Shown here piece after piece: positions 6,788-12,872 of a stretch of 12,951 nt of DNA; position 1 is the first letter of the stretch; each line of letters begins with the position of its first letter. Source of the stretch: DATMTS01 sp035564555 (GTDB lineage: Bacteria > Actinomycetota > Actinomycetes > Actinomycetales > Microbacteriaceae); the NCBI GenBank assembly GCA_035564555.1, contig DATMTS010000004.1, positions 1-12,951 of the forward strand, in the 5' to 3' direction. A model generated the notes under the pieces. It was not told the origin of the DNA, did not search any database, and worked only from the letters and a program-made list of their open reading frames with translations. The position numbers were made by a program, and so were the translations under genes.

Positions 6788-7567
6788 GTGACCGACATCA
6801 TCCGAAAAGACGGCCGTGCAATCGACGAATTGCGACCGGTCACGATCGAGCGAGGCTGGAGCGAGCAGGCCGAAGGCAGCGCGCTGATCTCGTTCGGGCG
6901 CACCCGAGTGCTCTGCACAGCCTCGTTCACCAACGGGGTTCCGCGCTGGATGAGCGGCAAAGGCAAAGGGTGGGTGACCGCCGAGTACTCGATGCTGCCG
7001 CGATCGACGAACGACCGGATGGATCGGGAATCGGTCAAGGGTCGCATCGGCGGCCGCACCCATGAGATCAGCCGACTGATCGGGCGCAGTCTGCGTGCGG
7101 TCGTCGACATGAAAGCCCTCGGCGAGAACACCATCGTGCTCGACTGCGACGTGCTGCAGGCCGACGGTGGAACGCGCACCGCAGCCATCACGGGCGCCTA
7201 CGTCGCACTCGCCGACGCCTTGGAGTGGGGCCGTGAACACAGATTCATCGGACAGAAGTCGAGGCCGTTGATCGACTCGGTGTCGGCGGTCTCGGTGGGC
7301 ATCATCGACGGTGAGCCCATGCTGGATCTGGCATACACCGAGGATGTGAGAGCCGAGACCGACATGAACGTCGTCGTCACCGGACGCGGACTCTTCGTCG
7401 AGGTGCAGGGCACAGCCGAGGCTGCGCCGTTCGATCGCTCCGAGCTCAACGTGCTGCTCGATCTCGCCATGGCAGGCAACGCGACCCTGTGCGCGCTGCA
7501 GGCCTCGGTGCTCGGGGCGTCGGCCGAGACGCGCGCGTCGAACACCGAAGCAGCAGCCGCGCTGTGA
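6788..7567 (+). CDS. rph: Ribonuclease PH
   Basis: This is a phosphate-dependent 3'-to-5' exoribonuclease that trims the 3' ends of tRNA precursors; it acts as a hexameric ring in the cytoplasm. The 259-aa sequence is complete. It starts with IRKDGRAIDELRPVTIERG and has VLCTASF, GWVTAEYSMLPRST, the RNA-binding arginine region GRIGGRTHEISRLIGRSLR, the phosphate-site region DCDVLQADGGTRTAAITGA, and DLAYTED with the metal-binding aspartates. The length is usual for the family. A GTG start with GAGGA 5 nt upstream is well supported. Its stop codon overlaps the start of rdgB by 4 nt, so the two are translated together; this order is common in actinobacteria. Confidence 0.96.
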   Translation: MTDIIRKDGRAIDELRPVTIERGWSEQAEGSALISFGRTRVLCTASFTNGVPRWMSGKGKGWVTAEYSMLPRSTNDRMDRESVKGRIGGRTHEISRLIGRSLRAVVDMKALGENTIVLDCDVLQADGGTRTAAITGAYVALADALEWGREHRFIGQKSRPLIDSVSAVSVGIIDGEPMLDLAYTEDVRAETDMNVVVTGRGLFVEVQGTAEAAPFDRSELNVLLDLAMAGNATLCALQASVLGASAETRASNTEAAAAL

Positions 7568-8193
7568 CCGACATCGACCTCGTGCTGGCGACGCACAACG
7601 CTCACAAGGTCAGGGAGTTCCAGTCGATCATCGGCGACCGCCTTCCCGGCGCGCGGATCCTGCCGTACGACGGCCCGGAACCGGTAGAGAACGGTGTCAC
7701 CTTCGCCGAGAACGCGCTCATCAAGGCCCGGGCGGCGGCGGAGCACACCGGTTTGGTCGCCCTCGCCGACGACTCGGGTATCTGCGTCAACGTGCTGGGG
7801 GGAGCGCCCGGAATCTTCTCGGCACGGTGGGCCGGCCGGCACGGCGGCGACGCCGCAAACCTGCGCCTGCTTCTCGATCAGCTCTCCGACATCCCCGATC
7901 CGCATCGCATCGCGCACTTCGCCTGCACCATCGCGGTGGTGCGCCCCGCCGCCGCGGGCATCGGCGCTGGAGCCGAACGCACCGTCGAGGGCATATGGCG
8001 CGGACGGCTGGCCGATGGGGCGAGCGGCGAAAACGGCTTCGGATATGACCCGATCTTCGTTCCGGACGGCGAAAGGGTGACATCGGCGCAGCTGTCGCCG
8101 CGACGCAAGAATGCGACCAGCCACCGGGCGCGAGCGTTCGAGCTGATGATCCCGGTGATCGCCGAGTTCACCAGCGGTGCGCGCGACAGGTGA
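7564..8193 (+). CDS. rdgB: RdgB/HAM1 family non-canonical purine NTP pyrophosphatase
   Basis: The enzyme hydrolyses dITP, XTP and similar deaminated purine triphosphates to monophosphates, keeping them out of DNA and RNA. The 209-aa protein has the start motif LVLATHNAHKVREF (substrate loop), VTFAENALIKARAAA, the metal and catalytic segment LADDSGICVNVLGGAPGIFSARWAG, GFGYDPIFVP, and the C-terminal KNATSHRARA. All are in the standard order. The start is GTG 7564, sharing GTGA with the rph stop; a longer in-frame reading to 7489 would overlap rph heavily. One minor deviation is SAQLSPRRKNATSHR where many homologues read a Glu-rich stretch ending in KNAISHR. No hairpin terminator was recognised in the 70 bp before the next gene. 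Confidence 0.95.
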   Translation: MTDIDLVLATHNAHKVREFQSIIGDRLPGARILPYDGPEPVENGVTFAENALIKARAAAEHTGLVALADDSGICVNVLGGAPGIFSARWAGRHGGDAANLRLLLDQLSDIPDPHRIAHFACTIAVVRPAAAGIGAGAERTVEGIWRGRLADGASGENGFGYDPIFVPDGERVTSAQLSPRRKNATSHRARAFELMIPVIAEFTSGARDR

Positions 8194-8250
8194 GAACGGC
8201 ACTCATTCCCATCAAGACCGGGCGCCTGGCGGGTCGCAGCGACGTGCGCC

Positions 8251-8256
8251 TAGCGT
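8251..8256 (+). promoter_or_regulatory. Candidate -10 box of the cation transporter gene (leaderless mRNA)
   Basis: TAGCGT fits TANNNT and is followed by 7 nt (TGAACTG) and the ATG at 8264. No Shine-Dalgarno is present. This supports 8264 over the upstream in-frame start at 8177, which overlaps the rdgB end. Confidence 0.5.
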
Positions 8257-8263
8257 TGAACTG

Positions 8264-9187
8264 ATGTCGCAATCGAAAGCTCCGCACGCTCACGACCACG
8301 CAGCCGGGGCGACCCGCTCGCGCCTGTCGGCCGCGATCGGCATCGTCGCCGGTGTGCTCGTGATCGAAGTGGTGGGAGCGTTGCTGAGCGGATCGCTCTC
8401 CCTGCTCGCCGACGCCGGCCACATGCTCAGCGACCTTGCCGGCCTGCTGATAGCGTTGGCGGCCACGATCGTGGCCGCCCGCCCGGCGACCGACCGTCAG
8501 ACGTTCGGGTTCCGCCGTGCGGAGGTGTTCGGGGCGCTGATCAACGGAGCGATCCTGATAGTCGTCGCCGTCACGGTCACCATCGGCGCGCTCGGCCGCT
8601 TGATCGGCGCGCAGCACGAGGTGCACAGCATCCCGATGCTGATCGTCGCAGCGATCGGACTCGTCGCCAACCTCGCCGCGTTGCTGCTGCTGCGCGGCGG
8701 AGCCGAGCACTCCATCAACGTGCGGGGCGCCTACCTCGAGGTGTTCGGCGACCTGATCGGATCGACCGCCGTGATCCTCGCCGCGCTGGTGATCCTCGGT
8801 ACCGGCTTCGTCGCAGCGGATGCCATCGCCTCGTTGCTGATCGCGGTCATGATCCTGCCGCGCGCGTTCGTGTTGTTGCGCGACGTGGTGCGCGTGCTGA
8901 GCGAGTCGGCGCCTGCCGACACCGACGTCGCCACCATCCGCAGGCACATCCTCGGCACGCCGGGCGTGATCGCCGTGCACGACGTGCACGTCTGGGCGAT
9001 CACGTCCGGAGCCCCGGTGTTCACCGCGCACGTCGTCGTGGATGCGCACACCTTCGAGTCCGGTGAGGCGGGCAGGCTGCTAGACGACCTCGGCGTCTGT
9101 CTGGCCGAACACTTCGACGTTGCGCACTCCACGTTTCAACTCGAGCCGGCGGGGCACTCCGACCACGAGGAACCGTTGCACGAGTGA
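8264..9187 (+). CDS. Cation diffusion facilitator transporter (CzcD/ZitB-like)
   Basis: The product should export Zn2+ or related divalent metals in exchange for protons across the cytoplasmic membrane. The 307-aa protein has a His-containing N-terminus (HAHDH, residues 8-12), about six transmembrane segments between residues 22 and 205, and a C-terminal ferredoxin-like cytoplasmic domain with HDVHVWAITSG and FTAHVVVD. The second membrane segment holds the HxxxD metal site in ADAGHMLSD (His53, Asp57). In the fifth segment the first ligand is Glu159 instead of the usual His, followed by Asp163 (EVFGD); this may alter metal preference. Family membership is certain, the metal is inferred. It stands alone, with its own promoter, and converges on the DedA gene 31 bp away. 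Confidence 0.92.
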   Translation: MSQSKAPHAHDHAAGATRSRLSAAIGIVAGVLVIEVVGALLSGSLSLLADAGHMLSDLAGLLIALAATIVAARPATDRQTFGFRRAEVFGALINGAILIVVAVTVTIGALGRLIGAQHEVHSIPMLIVAAIGLVANLAALLLLRGGAEHSINVRGAYLEVFGDLIGSTAVILAALVILGTGFVAADAIASLLIAVMILPRAFVLLRDVVRVLSESAPADTDVATIRRHILGTPGVIAVHDVHVWAITSGAPVFTAHVVVDAHTFESGEAGRLLDDLGVCLAEHFDVAHSTFQLEPAGHSDHEEPLHE

Positions 9188-9191
9188 CGCA

Positions 9192-9205
9192 GCCGCCTGG
9201 GCGGC
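9192..9205. terminator. Short GC hairpin between convergent genes
   Basis: GCCGC (9192-9196) and GCGGC (9201-9205) can pair around CTGG, in the 31-bp gap between the transporter and DedA stop codons. The stem is only 5 bp and has no T-tract on either strand, so it is a weak candidate for a bidirectional terminator. Confidence 0.2.
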
Positions 9206-9218
9206 CGGCAGCGAAGAG

Positions 9219-9971
9219 TCAGTCGGCGTCGCGCTTGGGCTCGAAGACGTCTGGTCGAAGCGCGAGCGATCCCGGTGCGGTCCCGCCCCTGCTGTCTGCG
9301 GCTGCCTCGCGCTTGGCCTTGCGGGATGCGCGGATGTAGTGGTAACCCGTGGGAACCACCGTGACGACGACGGCTAGCAGCAGGATCAGATCGATGTAGC
9401 GTTCGACGAAATGCGCCACCGGCGGAATATACCCCAGTAGGAATCCGAAGTAGGTGAGACCGGCGCCCCAGATCATCGCACCGATCAGGTTGTACACACT
9501 GTACTTCTTGGAGTTCATCCTGCCGACGCCCGCGGCGACGGGGGCGAAGGTGCGCACGATCGGCACGAATCGAGCGAGCACGACGGCAAGCGCGCCGAAC
9601 CGCTCGAAGAACGCGTTGGTGCGTTGCACGTTCTTGACGCTGAACAGCCCGGTCTCTTTGCGCTCGAAGATGCGCGGCCCGGCCTTCCGGCCGATCAGAT
9701 AGCCGGCCTCACCGCCCAGGAAGGCGGCGAACCCGATCGCCAGACACACCCACCAGATGTCGATGTGGATGCCGTGACCGCCCGCCTTGGCATGCGCGGA
9801 GAACGTGAGAATGCCGGTGATGACCAGCAGAGTGTCCCCGGGCAGCAAGAATCCGATCAGCAACCCCGTCTCGGCGAAGATCACCCCGCAGACCACCAGC
9901 AGCGCCCATGAGCCGGCGGAGTCGATGATGGTCGTCGGATCGAGCCAGGGAATGAGTGAGGTGTGGATCAC
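9219..9971 (-). CDS. DedA family (SNARE-associated/VTT domain) membrane protein
   Basis: This 250-aa integral membrane protein belongs to the DedA family, linked to membrane lipid carrier recycling and to maintaining the proton motive force. The family hallmark E-x-GL-x-x-G-x-x-LPGD is seen as ETGLLIGFLLPGD (Glu34, Pro44-Asp46). The second hallmark is LARFVPIVRTFAPVAAG (Arg134, Pro137, Arg140). Hydrophobic segments lie at about 20-57, 73-95, 127-147, 157-180 and 192-212. The C-terminal tail is basic and then Gly/Asp-rich and is probably cytoplasmic. The start is GTG 9971, with GGAG at 9979-9976. The upstream gap holds a possible -10 box, TACACT (minus strand 10054-10049). Which undecaprenyl-phosphate, phospholipid or other substrate it handles cannot be told. 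Confidence 0.93.
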   Translation of the reverse strand: MIHTSLIPWLDPTTIIDSAGSWALLVVCGVIFAETGLLIGFLLPGDTLLVITGILTFSAHAKAGGHGIHIDIWWVCLAIGFAAFLGGEAGYLIGRKAGPRIFERKETGLFSVKNVQRTNAFFERFGALAVVLARFVPIVRTFAPVAAGVGRMNSKKYSVYNLIGAMIWGAGLTYFGFLLGYIPPVAHFVERYIDLILLLAVVVTVVPTGYHYIRASRKAKREAAADSRGGTAPGSLALRPDVFEPKRDAD

Positions 9972-10335
9972 AGTGCTCCATCAGGGGCGGCGGTGTGGAT
10001 GTCGTTGCACGGCGGAGGCGGCAGCGAGAAGAAAGGTACTTGCTATGAAGTGTAGCGAGCGAGCCTGCGGATACCCTCGGTGAGCAGACAGGATCGTACG
10101 CCGGGCTGACTGAGTCGACAACACGCAGACATCGTCTTCATCGAAACAGTGGGCGCCGACCTCTGGCCGAGGGCGGGCCCGCTGACGCCCTGCGATCGGC
10201 GGCCGCTGCGGCCGCCGACACGTGGCACGCGACACGAGCGGAAAGCCCGAAGCTGCAAGAGAGTCGGACGACCCGAGGGGCTCAAGCCGCCCAACGTCAA
10301 GTTTGCGAGGCTTCGAGCTCGCCGTGGTCGTCTCG
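9972..10335. other. Non-coding interval between dedA and tRNA-Leu
   Basis: These 364 bases hold no convincing gene. Open frames here lack family motifs, and several run through the tRNA. Near dedA lie its GGAG site (9979-9976) and a weak minus-strand -10 candidate TACACT (10054-10049), which would give a leader of about 70 nt. A GC-rich palindrome lies at 10196-10218. A 12-codon frame (10045-10083, plus) follows a GAAAGG stretch but has no other support. Confidence 0.5.
10196..10218. repeat. Perfect GC-rich inverted repeat downstream of tRNA-Leu
   Basis: TCGGCGGCCG (10196-10205) and CGGCCGCCGA (10209-10218) are exact reverse complements around a CTG loop: a 10-bp stem. It lies about 120 nt past the tRNA 3' end on the minus strand. 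No T-run follows on either strand, so it could be a weak terminator, a processing signal, or a regulatory palindrome. The function is open. Confidence 0.4.
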
Positions 10336-10417
10336 TGCGGGAGAGGGGACTTGAACCCCTACGCCCGAAGGCACAGGAACCTAAATCCTGCGTGTCTGCC
10401 GATTTCACCACTCCCGC
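10336..10417 (-). tRNA. tRNA-Leu (anticodon UAG)
   Basis: On the minus strand an 82-nt cloverleaf reads from GCGGGAG (5' acceptor) to CTCCCGC plus discriminator A. The anticodon stem is CAGGA/TCCTG with loop TTTAGGT, giving anticodon TAG, which reads CTA and other CTN leucine codons. The long variable arm (TGCCTTCGGGCGT) marks a type II tRNA, and the T-arm is GGGG-TTCAAGT-CCCC. The D-arm contains TGGTGAAATCGGCAGACA. CCA is not encoded. The gene is intact and is not used as an integration site here. Confidence 0.95.
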
Positions 10418-10428
10418 GGGCGAGAACC

Positions 10429-10434
10429 AGCATA
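10429..10434 (-). promoter_or_regulatory. Candidate -10 box of tRNA-Leu
   Basis: TATGCT on the minus strand fits TANNNT. It would start transcription a few bases before the mature tRNA 5' end at 10417. The -35 is not clear. Confidence 0.4.
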
Positions 10435-10489
10435 GTGGCGAGATTCGTCGCCACCGCTCGTGGCTCGTGCGTCGGTCGGATGGCGGGCC

Positions 10490-10498
10490 TGTGGATAA
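10490..10498 (-). promoter_or_regulatory. Single DnaA-box-like 9-mer
   Basis: TGTGGATAA on the plus strand is the exact complement of TTATCCACA, the high-affinity DnaA box consensus. It lies between the divergent tRNA-Leu and cpaF genes, about 40 bp before the cpaF start. Only one copy is visible, so it is not a replication origin. It may be a scattered DnaA site or chance. Confidence 0.35.
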
Positions 10499-11114
10499 CG
10501 GGCACGCGTCACCGGCGCTTCAGGGCATCATGCTGGAATGACCGATGCCGTTCGACTCATCACCGATCGAGTCCGTGAACGCGTACGGCGAGATGGGGTC
10601 GATGAAGCCGCCCCAGGTGGGGTCTCCGGGCACCGCGCGGCCGAATACGCCCGCGATGAGGTGCGCCGCTACAGCGAACGGGCCCTTTCCGGCACCCTGC
10701 CGATGATCGACGACGAGGTCGGCGCGGAACGACAGGTGGTGGCATCCATCGTCGGGTTCGGCGCTCTGCAGCCCTATCTCGACGATCCGCAGATCGAGGA
10801 GATCTGGATCAACTCTCCCAGCCGTGTCTTCGTCGCGCGCAACGGCATCCCGGAACTGACGCCGACGGTGCTGACCGCAGGCGAGGTGCGTTCGCTCGTC
10901 GAACGCATGTTGCAGTCCTCCGGGCGCCGCGTCGACCTGTCGTCCCCGTTCGTGGACGCCACCTTGCCGGACGGATCCCGGCTGCACGTCGTGATCCCCG
11001 ACATCACCCGGCGCCATTGGGCGATCAACATCCGCAAGTTCTCCGCCCGCATCCGTGAACTGCACCAACTCGTCGCGCTCGGCTCGCTCACCCGGCAGGC
11101 CGCGGAGTTCCTGC

Positions 11115-11165
11115 GGATGTGCGTGCTCGCGAACCAAAACATTAAAATAGGGTCATGCCGAATCC
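11115..11165. other. Probable attachment-site junction (attL) of the integrase element
   Basis: cpaF homology runs to about 11140 (codons for ANQNI), then the sequence shifts to AT-rich CAAAACATTAAAATA and directly into the integrase promoter. Large serine integrases usually lie beside their attachment site. Codon choice (CAA, ATT) suggests foreign sequence from about 11135. The exact core dinucleotide cannot be read without the other junction or an empty site. Confidence 0.65.
11143..11148 (+). promoter_or_regulatory. -10 box of the integrase gene (leaderless mRNA)
   Basis: TAAAAT is a near-ideal -10 hexamer, followed by 6 nt (AGGGTC) and the ATG at 11155. It lies at the element edge. The 17-bp-spaced -35 position (11120-11125, TGCGTG) falls in host cpaF sequence and is a poor match. 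Confidence 0.65.
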
Positions 11166-12618
11166 CCAGGTGCGAGCCGCCATCTATGCACGCCAATCAC
11201 TCGACGTGTCCGAGGGCATCGAGCGGCAGATCGCGCGGTGCCGGAAACTCATCGCCGACCGCGAATGGAGCGGCTCGGGGGAGTACATCGACAACGACGT
11301 GTCCGCGTCGAAGGCGCGAGGCGCTGGCACGGACTGGGCGCGCCTCCTTCGAGACGCCGAGTCCAGATTGGTCACGCACGTCGTCGCGGTCGACCTAGAT
11401 AGGCTCATCCGCAGCACGCGCGAACTTCTCACCCTGATCGACCTAGGGCTGTCCGTCGTCACCGTGGACGGCGAAATTGACCTATCCACCGCCGACGGGG
11501 AGTTTCGCGCAACACTGTTGGCGTCGCTTGCCCGCTTCGAGGTACGGCGCAAGAGCGAGCGACAGGAACGCGCCAACGCGCACCGCGTGGCCACAGGCCG
11601 ACCAGTTACGGGGCGGCGACCATTCGGCTTCGAGAGCGACCGCCTAACGCCGCGCGAGCCAGAGGCCGAATGGGTGCGCTGGGCGGTGCAGGCGATCCTA
11701 GACGGCTCGACCCTCTACGCCGTCAGGAAGCGCTGGAACGACGAAGGAGTGACGACGGCCACCGGTCGTGCATGGCTGACCACCACCGTTCGTCAGGTAC
11801 TGATGCGCCCCTCGAACGCCGGGTTACTGCAGCACCGCGGCCAGGTCGTCGGTGAGGGTGGCACGCCGCTCGTCCCATTGGAGCAGTGGGAGGCGATGCG
11901 CGCTATCCTCGAGCATCCGGACCGGACGCCGAAGCGCGGTCCCAAGGTGGCACATGTCGCCTCCGGTGTCGTCGTCTGCTCGGTGTGCGGCTCGGCAATG
12001 CGCTTTCACACGCCCGGCAAGGATCGCGCACCGCGCTATACGTGCACTCGGGAGAAGCTTGCCGTGCGCGACAACCTGCAGCACCCGACGATCCTCCGTG
12101 ACGACCTCGAGCGGCTGTTGGCCGAGGCGGTGTTTATGGCGCTCACGCAGGCGAAGGAAGTTGACTCCACTGAGGACGACGCCGCGCCGCTGCGGGTCGA
12201 GCGCGCCGAACTGGCCCGTAGACGGAAGGTCCAGCAGGATCTCGCCGAACTACCGGGCGCCGACCTTGAGGCAACCGCCAAGCGACTCCGTGACCTGGGC
12301 CAGCAGATCGAGGGTCTAGATGGGCGCATCGCTGAGTCCGTCGCCGCCGACTCTCGGGCATCACTCATGGCGACAGCCCGCGAGGCGTTAGATCCGCGCG
12401 AAGGCTTCGAAGCGGTGCATGGTGCGGCCGCCTTCCCGGCGTGGCTGCCGAAGTGGGACGGCATGCCCATCGAGAAGCGCCATGCGATCATCCGTGACCT
12501 ATTCGGGCCAATCGTGCTCGGCTTCAAAGACCTCTACCTAACCAAGACTGACCAGCGCATCACACGAGAGAAATGGACACCAGAAACATGGAACCTCGAG
12601 CAAACGAGATCGTTTTGA
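11155..12618 (+). CDS. Large serine recombinase (integrase)
   Basis: The enzyme should integrate and excise the element by cutting attachment sites through a 5'-phosphoserine link. The N-terminal resolvase domain (about 1-140) has AAIYARQSLD with catalytic Ser15 and Arg13, DLDRLIRS with Arg83 and Arg86, and the helix LARFEVRRKSER. The recombinase domain (about 150-260) begins at GRRPFGF. A zinc ribbon follows with Cys275, Cys278 and Cys297; the usual fourth cysteine is not where expected. A charged coiled-coil-like stretch (about 345-400), Arg- and Glu-rich, precedes the C-terminus. At 487 aa it is similar in size to Bxb1 and phiRv1 integrases. The start ATG 11155 follows a -10 box by 6 nt. 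The stop overlaps the next gene by 46 nt, suggesting coupling. Whether a separate directionality factor exists cannot be seen. Confidence 0.93.
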   Translation: MPNPQVRAAIYARQSLDVSEGIERQIARCRKLIADREWSGSGEYIDNDVSASKARGAGTDWARLLRDAESRLVTHVVAVDLDRLIRSTRELLTLIDLGLSVVTVDGEIDLSTADGEFRATLLASLARFEVRRKSERQERANAHRVATGRPVTGRRPFGFESDRLTPREPEAEWVRWAVQAILDGSTLYAVRKRWNDEGVTTATGRAWLTTTVRQVLMRPSNAGLLQHRGQVVGEGGTPLVPLEQWEAMRAILEHPDRTPKRGPKVAHVASGVVVCSVCGSAMRFHTPGKDRAPRYTCTREKLAVRDNLQHPTILRDDLERLLAEAVFMALTQAKEVDSTEDDAAPLRVERAELARRRKVQQDLAELPGADLEATAKRLRDLGQQIEGLDGRIAESVAADSRASLMATAREALDPREGFEAVHGAAAFPAWLPKWDGMPIEKRHAIIRDLFGPIVLGFKDLYLTKTDQRITREKWTPETWNLEQTRSF

Positions 12619-12872
12619 CTACCGACGATCTTGCTTTCGAGCACGCGCACGGCTACCACCTCACGAGAGCGGAGATCACCTGCGATCGGTGCCTTGCGGG
12701 GGATCTGCCGACGCGCACCGAACTGATGCGCGCGCTCGTACTCGACCGGTGGATGAACTGCCCGCCGCGCAAAGCCGCTGGGTACCGCGCCGAGTTGAGC
12801 GAGTGGCTTGAAATGGATGCCCGCTTGCGGAGTGTCGCTGAAAAGACGCAGGCGGCCAACGAACTTCCATAA
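12573..12872 (+). CDS. Hypothetical small protein of the integrase element
   Basis: I do not recognise this 99-aa protein. It begins inside the end of the integrase gene (46-nt overlap) in another frame; an in-frame ATG at 12588 is an equally possible start. It has Cys37 and Cys40 in ITCDRCLAGD and Cys62 in DRWMNCPPRK, an amphipathic helix-like middle (TRTELMRALVLDRWM) and a charged C-terminus (AELSEWLEMDARLRSVAEK). It has no signal peptide or membrane segment. Size, position and gene overlap with the integrase would suit a small DNA-binding accessory such as an excision factor, but that is inference; a cargo protein is as likely. The 79 bases after it hold nothing I can identify. Confidence 0.6.
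   Translation: MDTRNMEPRANEIVLTTDDLAFEHAHGYHLTRAEITCDRCLAGDLPTRTELMRALVLDRWMNCPPRKAAGYRAELSEWLEMDARLRSVAEKTQAANELP

Larger units (their letters stand above)
10538..11398 (+). pseudogene. cpaF: CpaF/TadA-type pilus assembly ATPase, N-terminal part, interrupted by a mobile element
   Basis: The intact protein would be a hexameric secretion ATPase powering Tad/Flp-type pili at the inner face of the membrane. Residues 1-202 match the N-terminal half of the family: a helical start (VRLITDRVRERVRRDG), FGALQPYLDDPQIEEIWINSPSRVFVARNG, RSLVERMLQSSGRRVDLSSPFVDATLPDGSRLHVVIPDI, NIRKF, and LGSLTRQAAEFLRMCVLANQNI. In homologues the Walker A P-loop follows within a few residues. Here the sequence changes to AT-rich DNA at about 11135-11143 and the match stops. 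Codons 203-286 read the integrase gene in a wrong frame and resemble no part of the family. Walker A, Walker B and the arginine fingers are all absent, so the product cannot act as an ATPase. The rest of the gene should lie at the far end of the element. A weak CATCAT -10 candidate sits 6 nt before the ATG. tadB/tadC and flp genes would be expected after the element. Confidence 0.85.

Noticed and set aside
8177..8263. Longer start of the cation transporter at 8177
   Set aside because: It overlaps the rdgB end and adds a Gly/Arg/Gln-rich stretch unlike the family; the ATG at 8264 has a -10 box 7 nt upstream.
8168..9049. Minus-strand frame opposite the cation transporter
   Set aside because: Asp/His/Arg/Gln-rich antisense shadow of a membrane protein gene.
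10336..10417. tRNA-Leu as the integration site of the mobile element
   Set aside because: The tRNA is complete, lies about 720 bp from the integrase and points away; the integrase is of the serine type and the break in homology is inside cpaF.
10043..10578. Several frames crossing tRNA-Leu on both strands
   Set aside because: They translate through an intact tRNA gene and have no protein family features.
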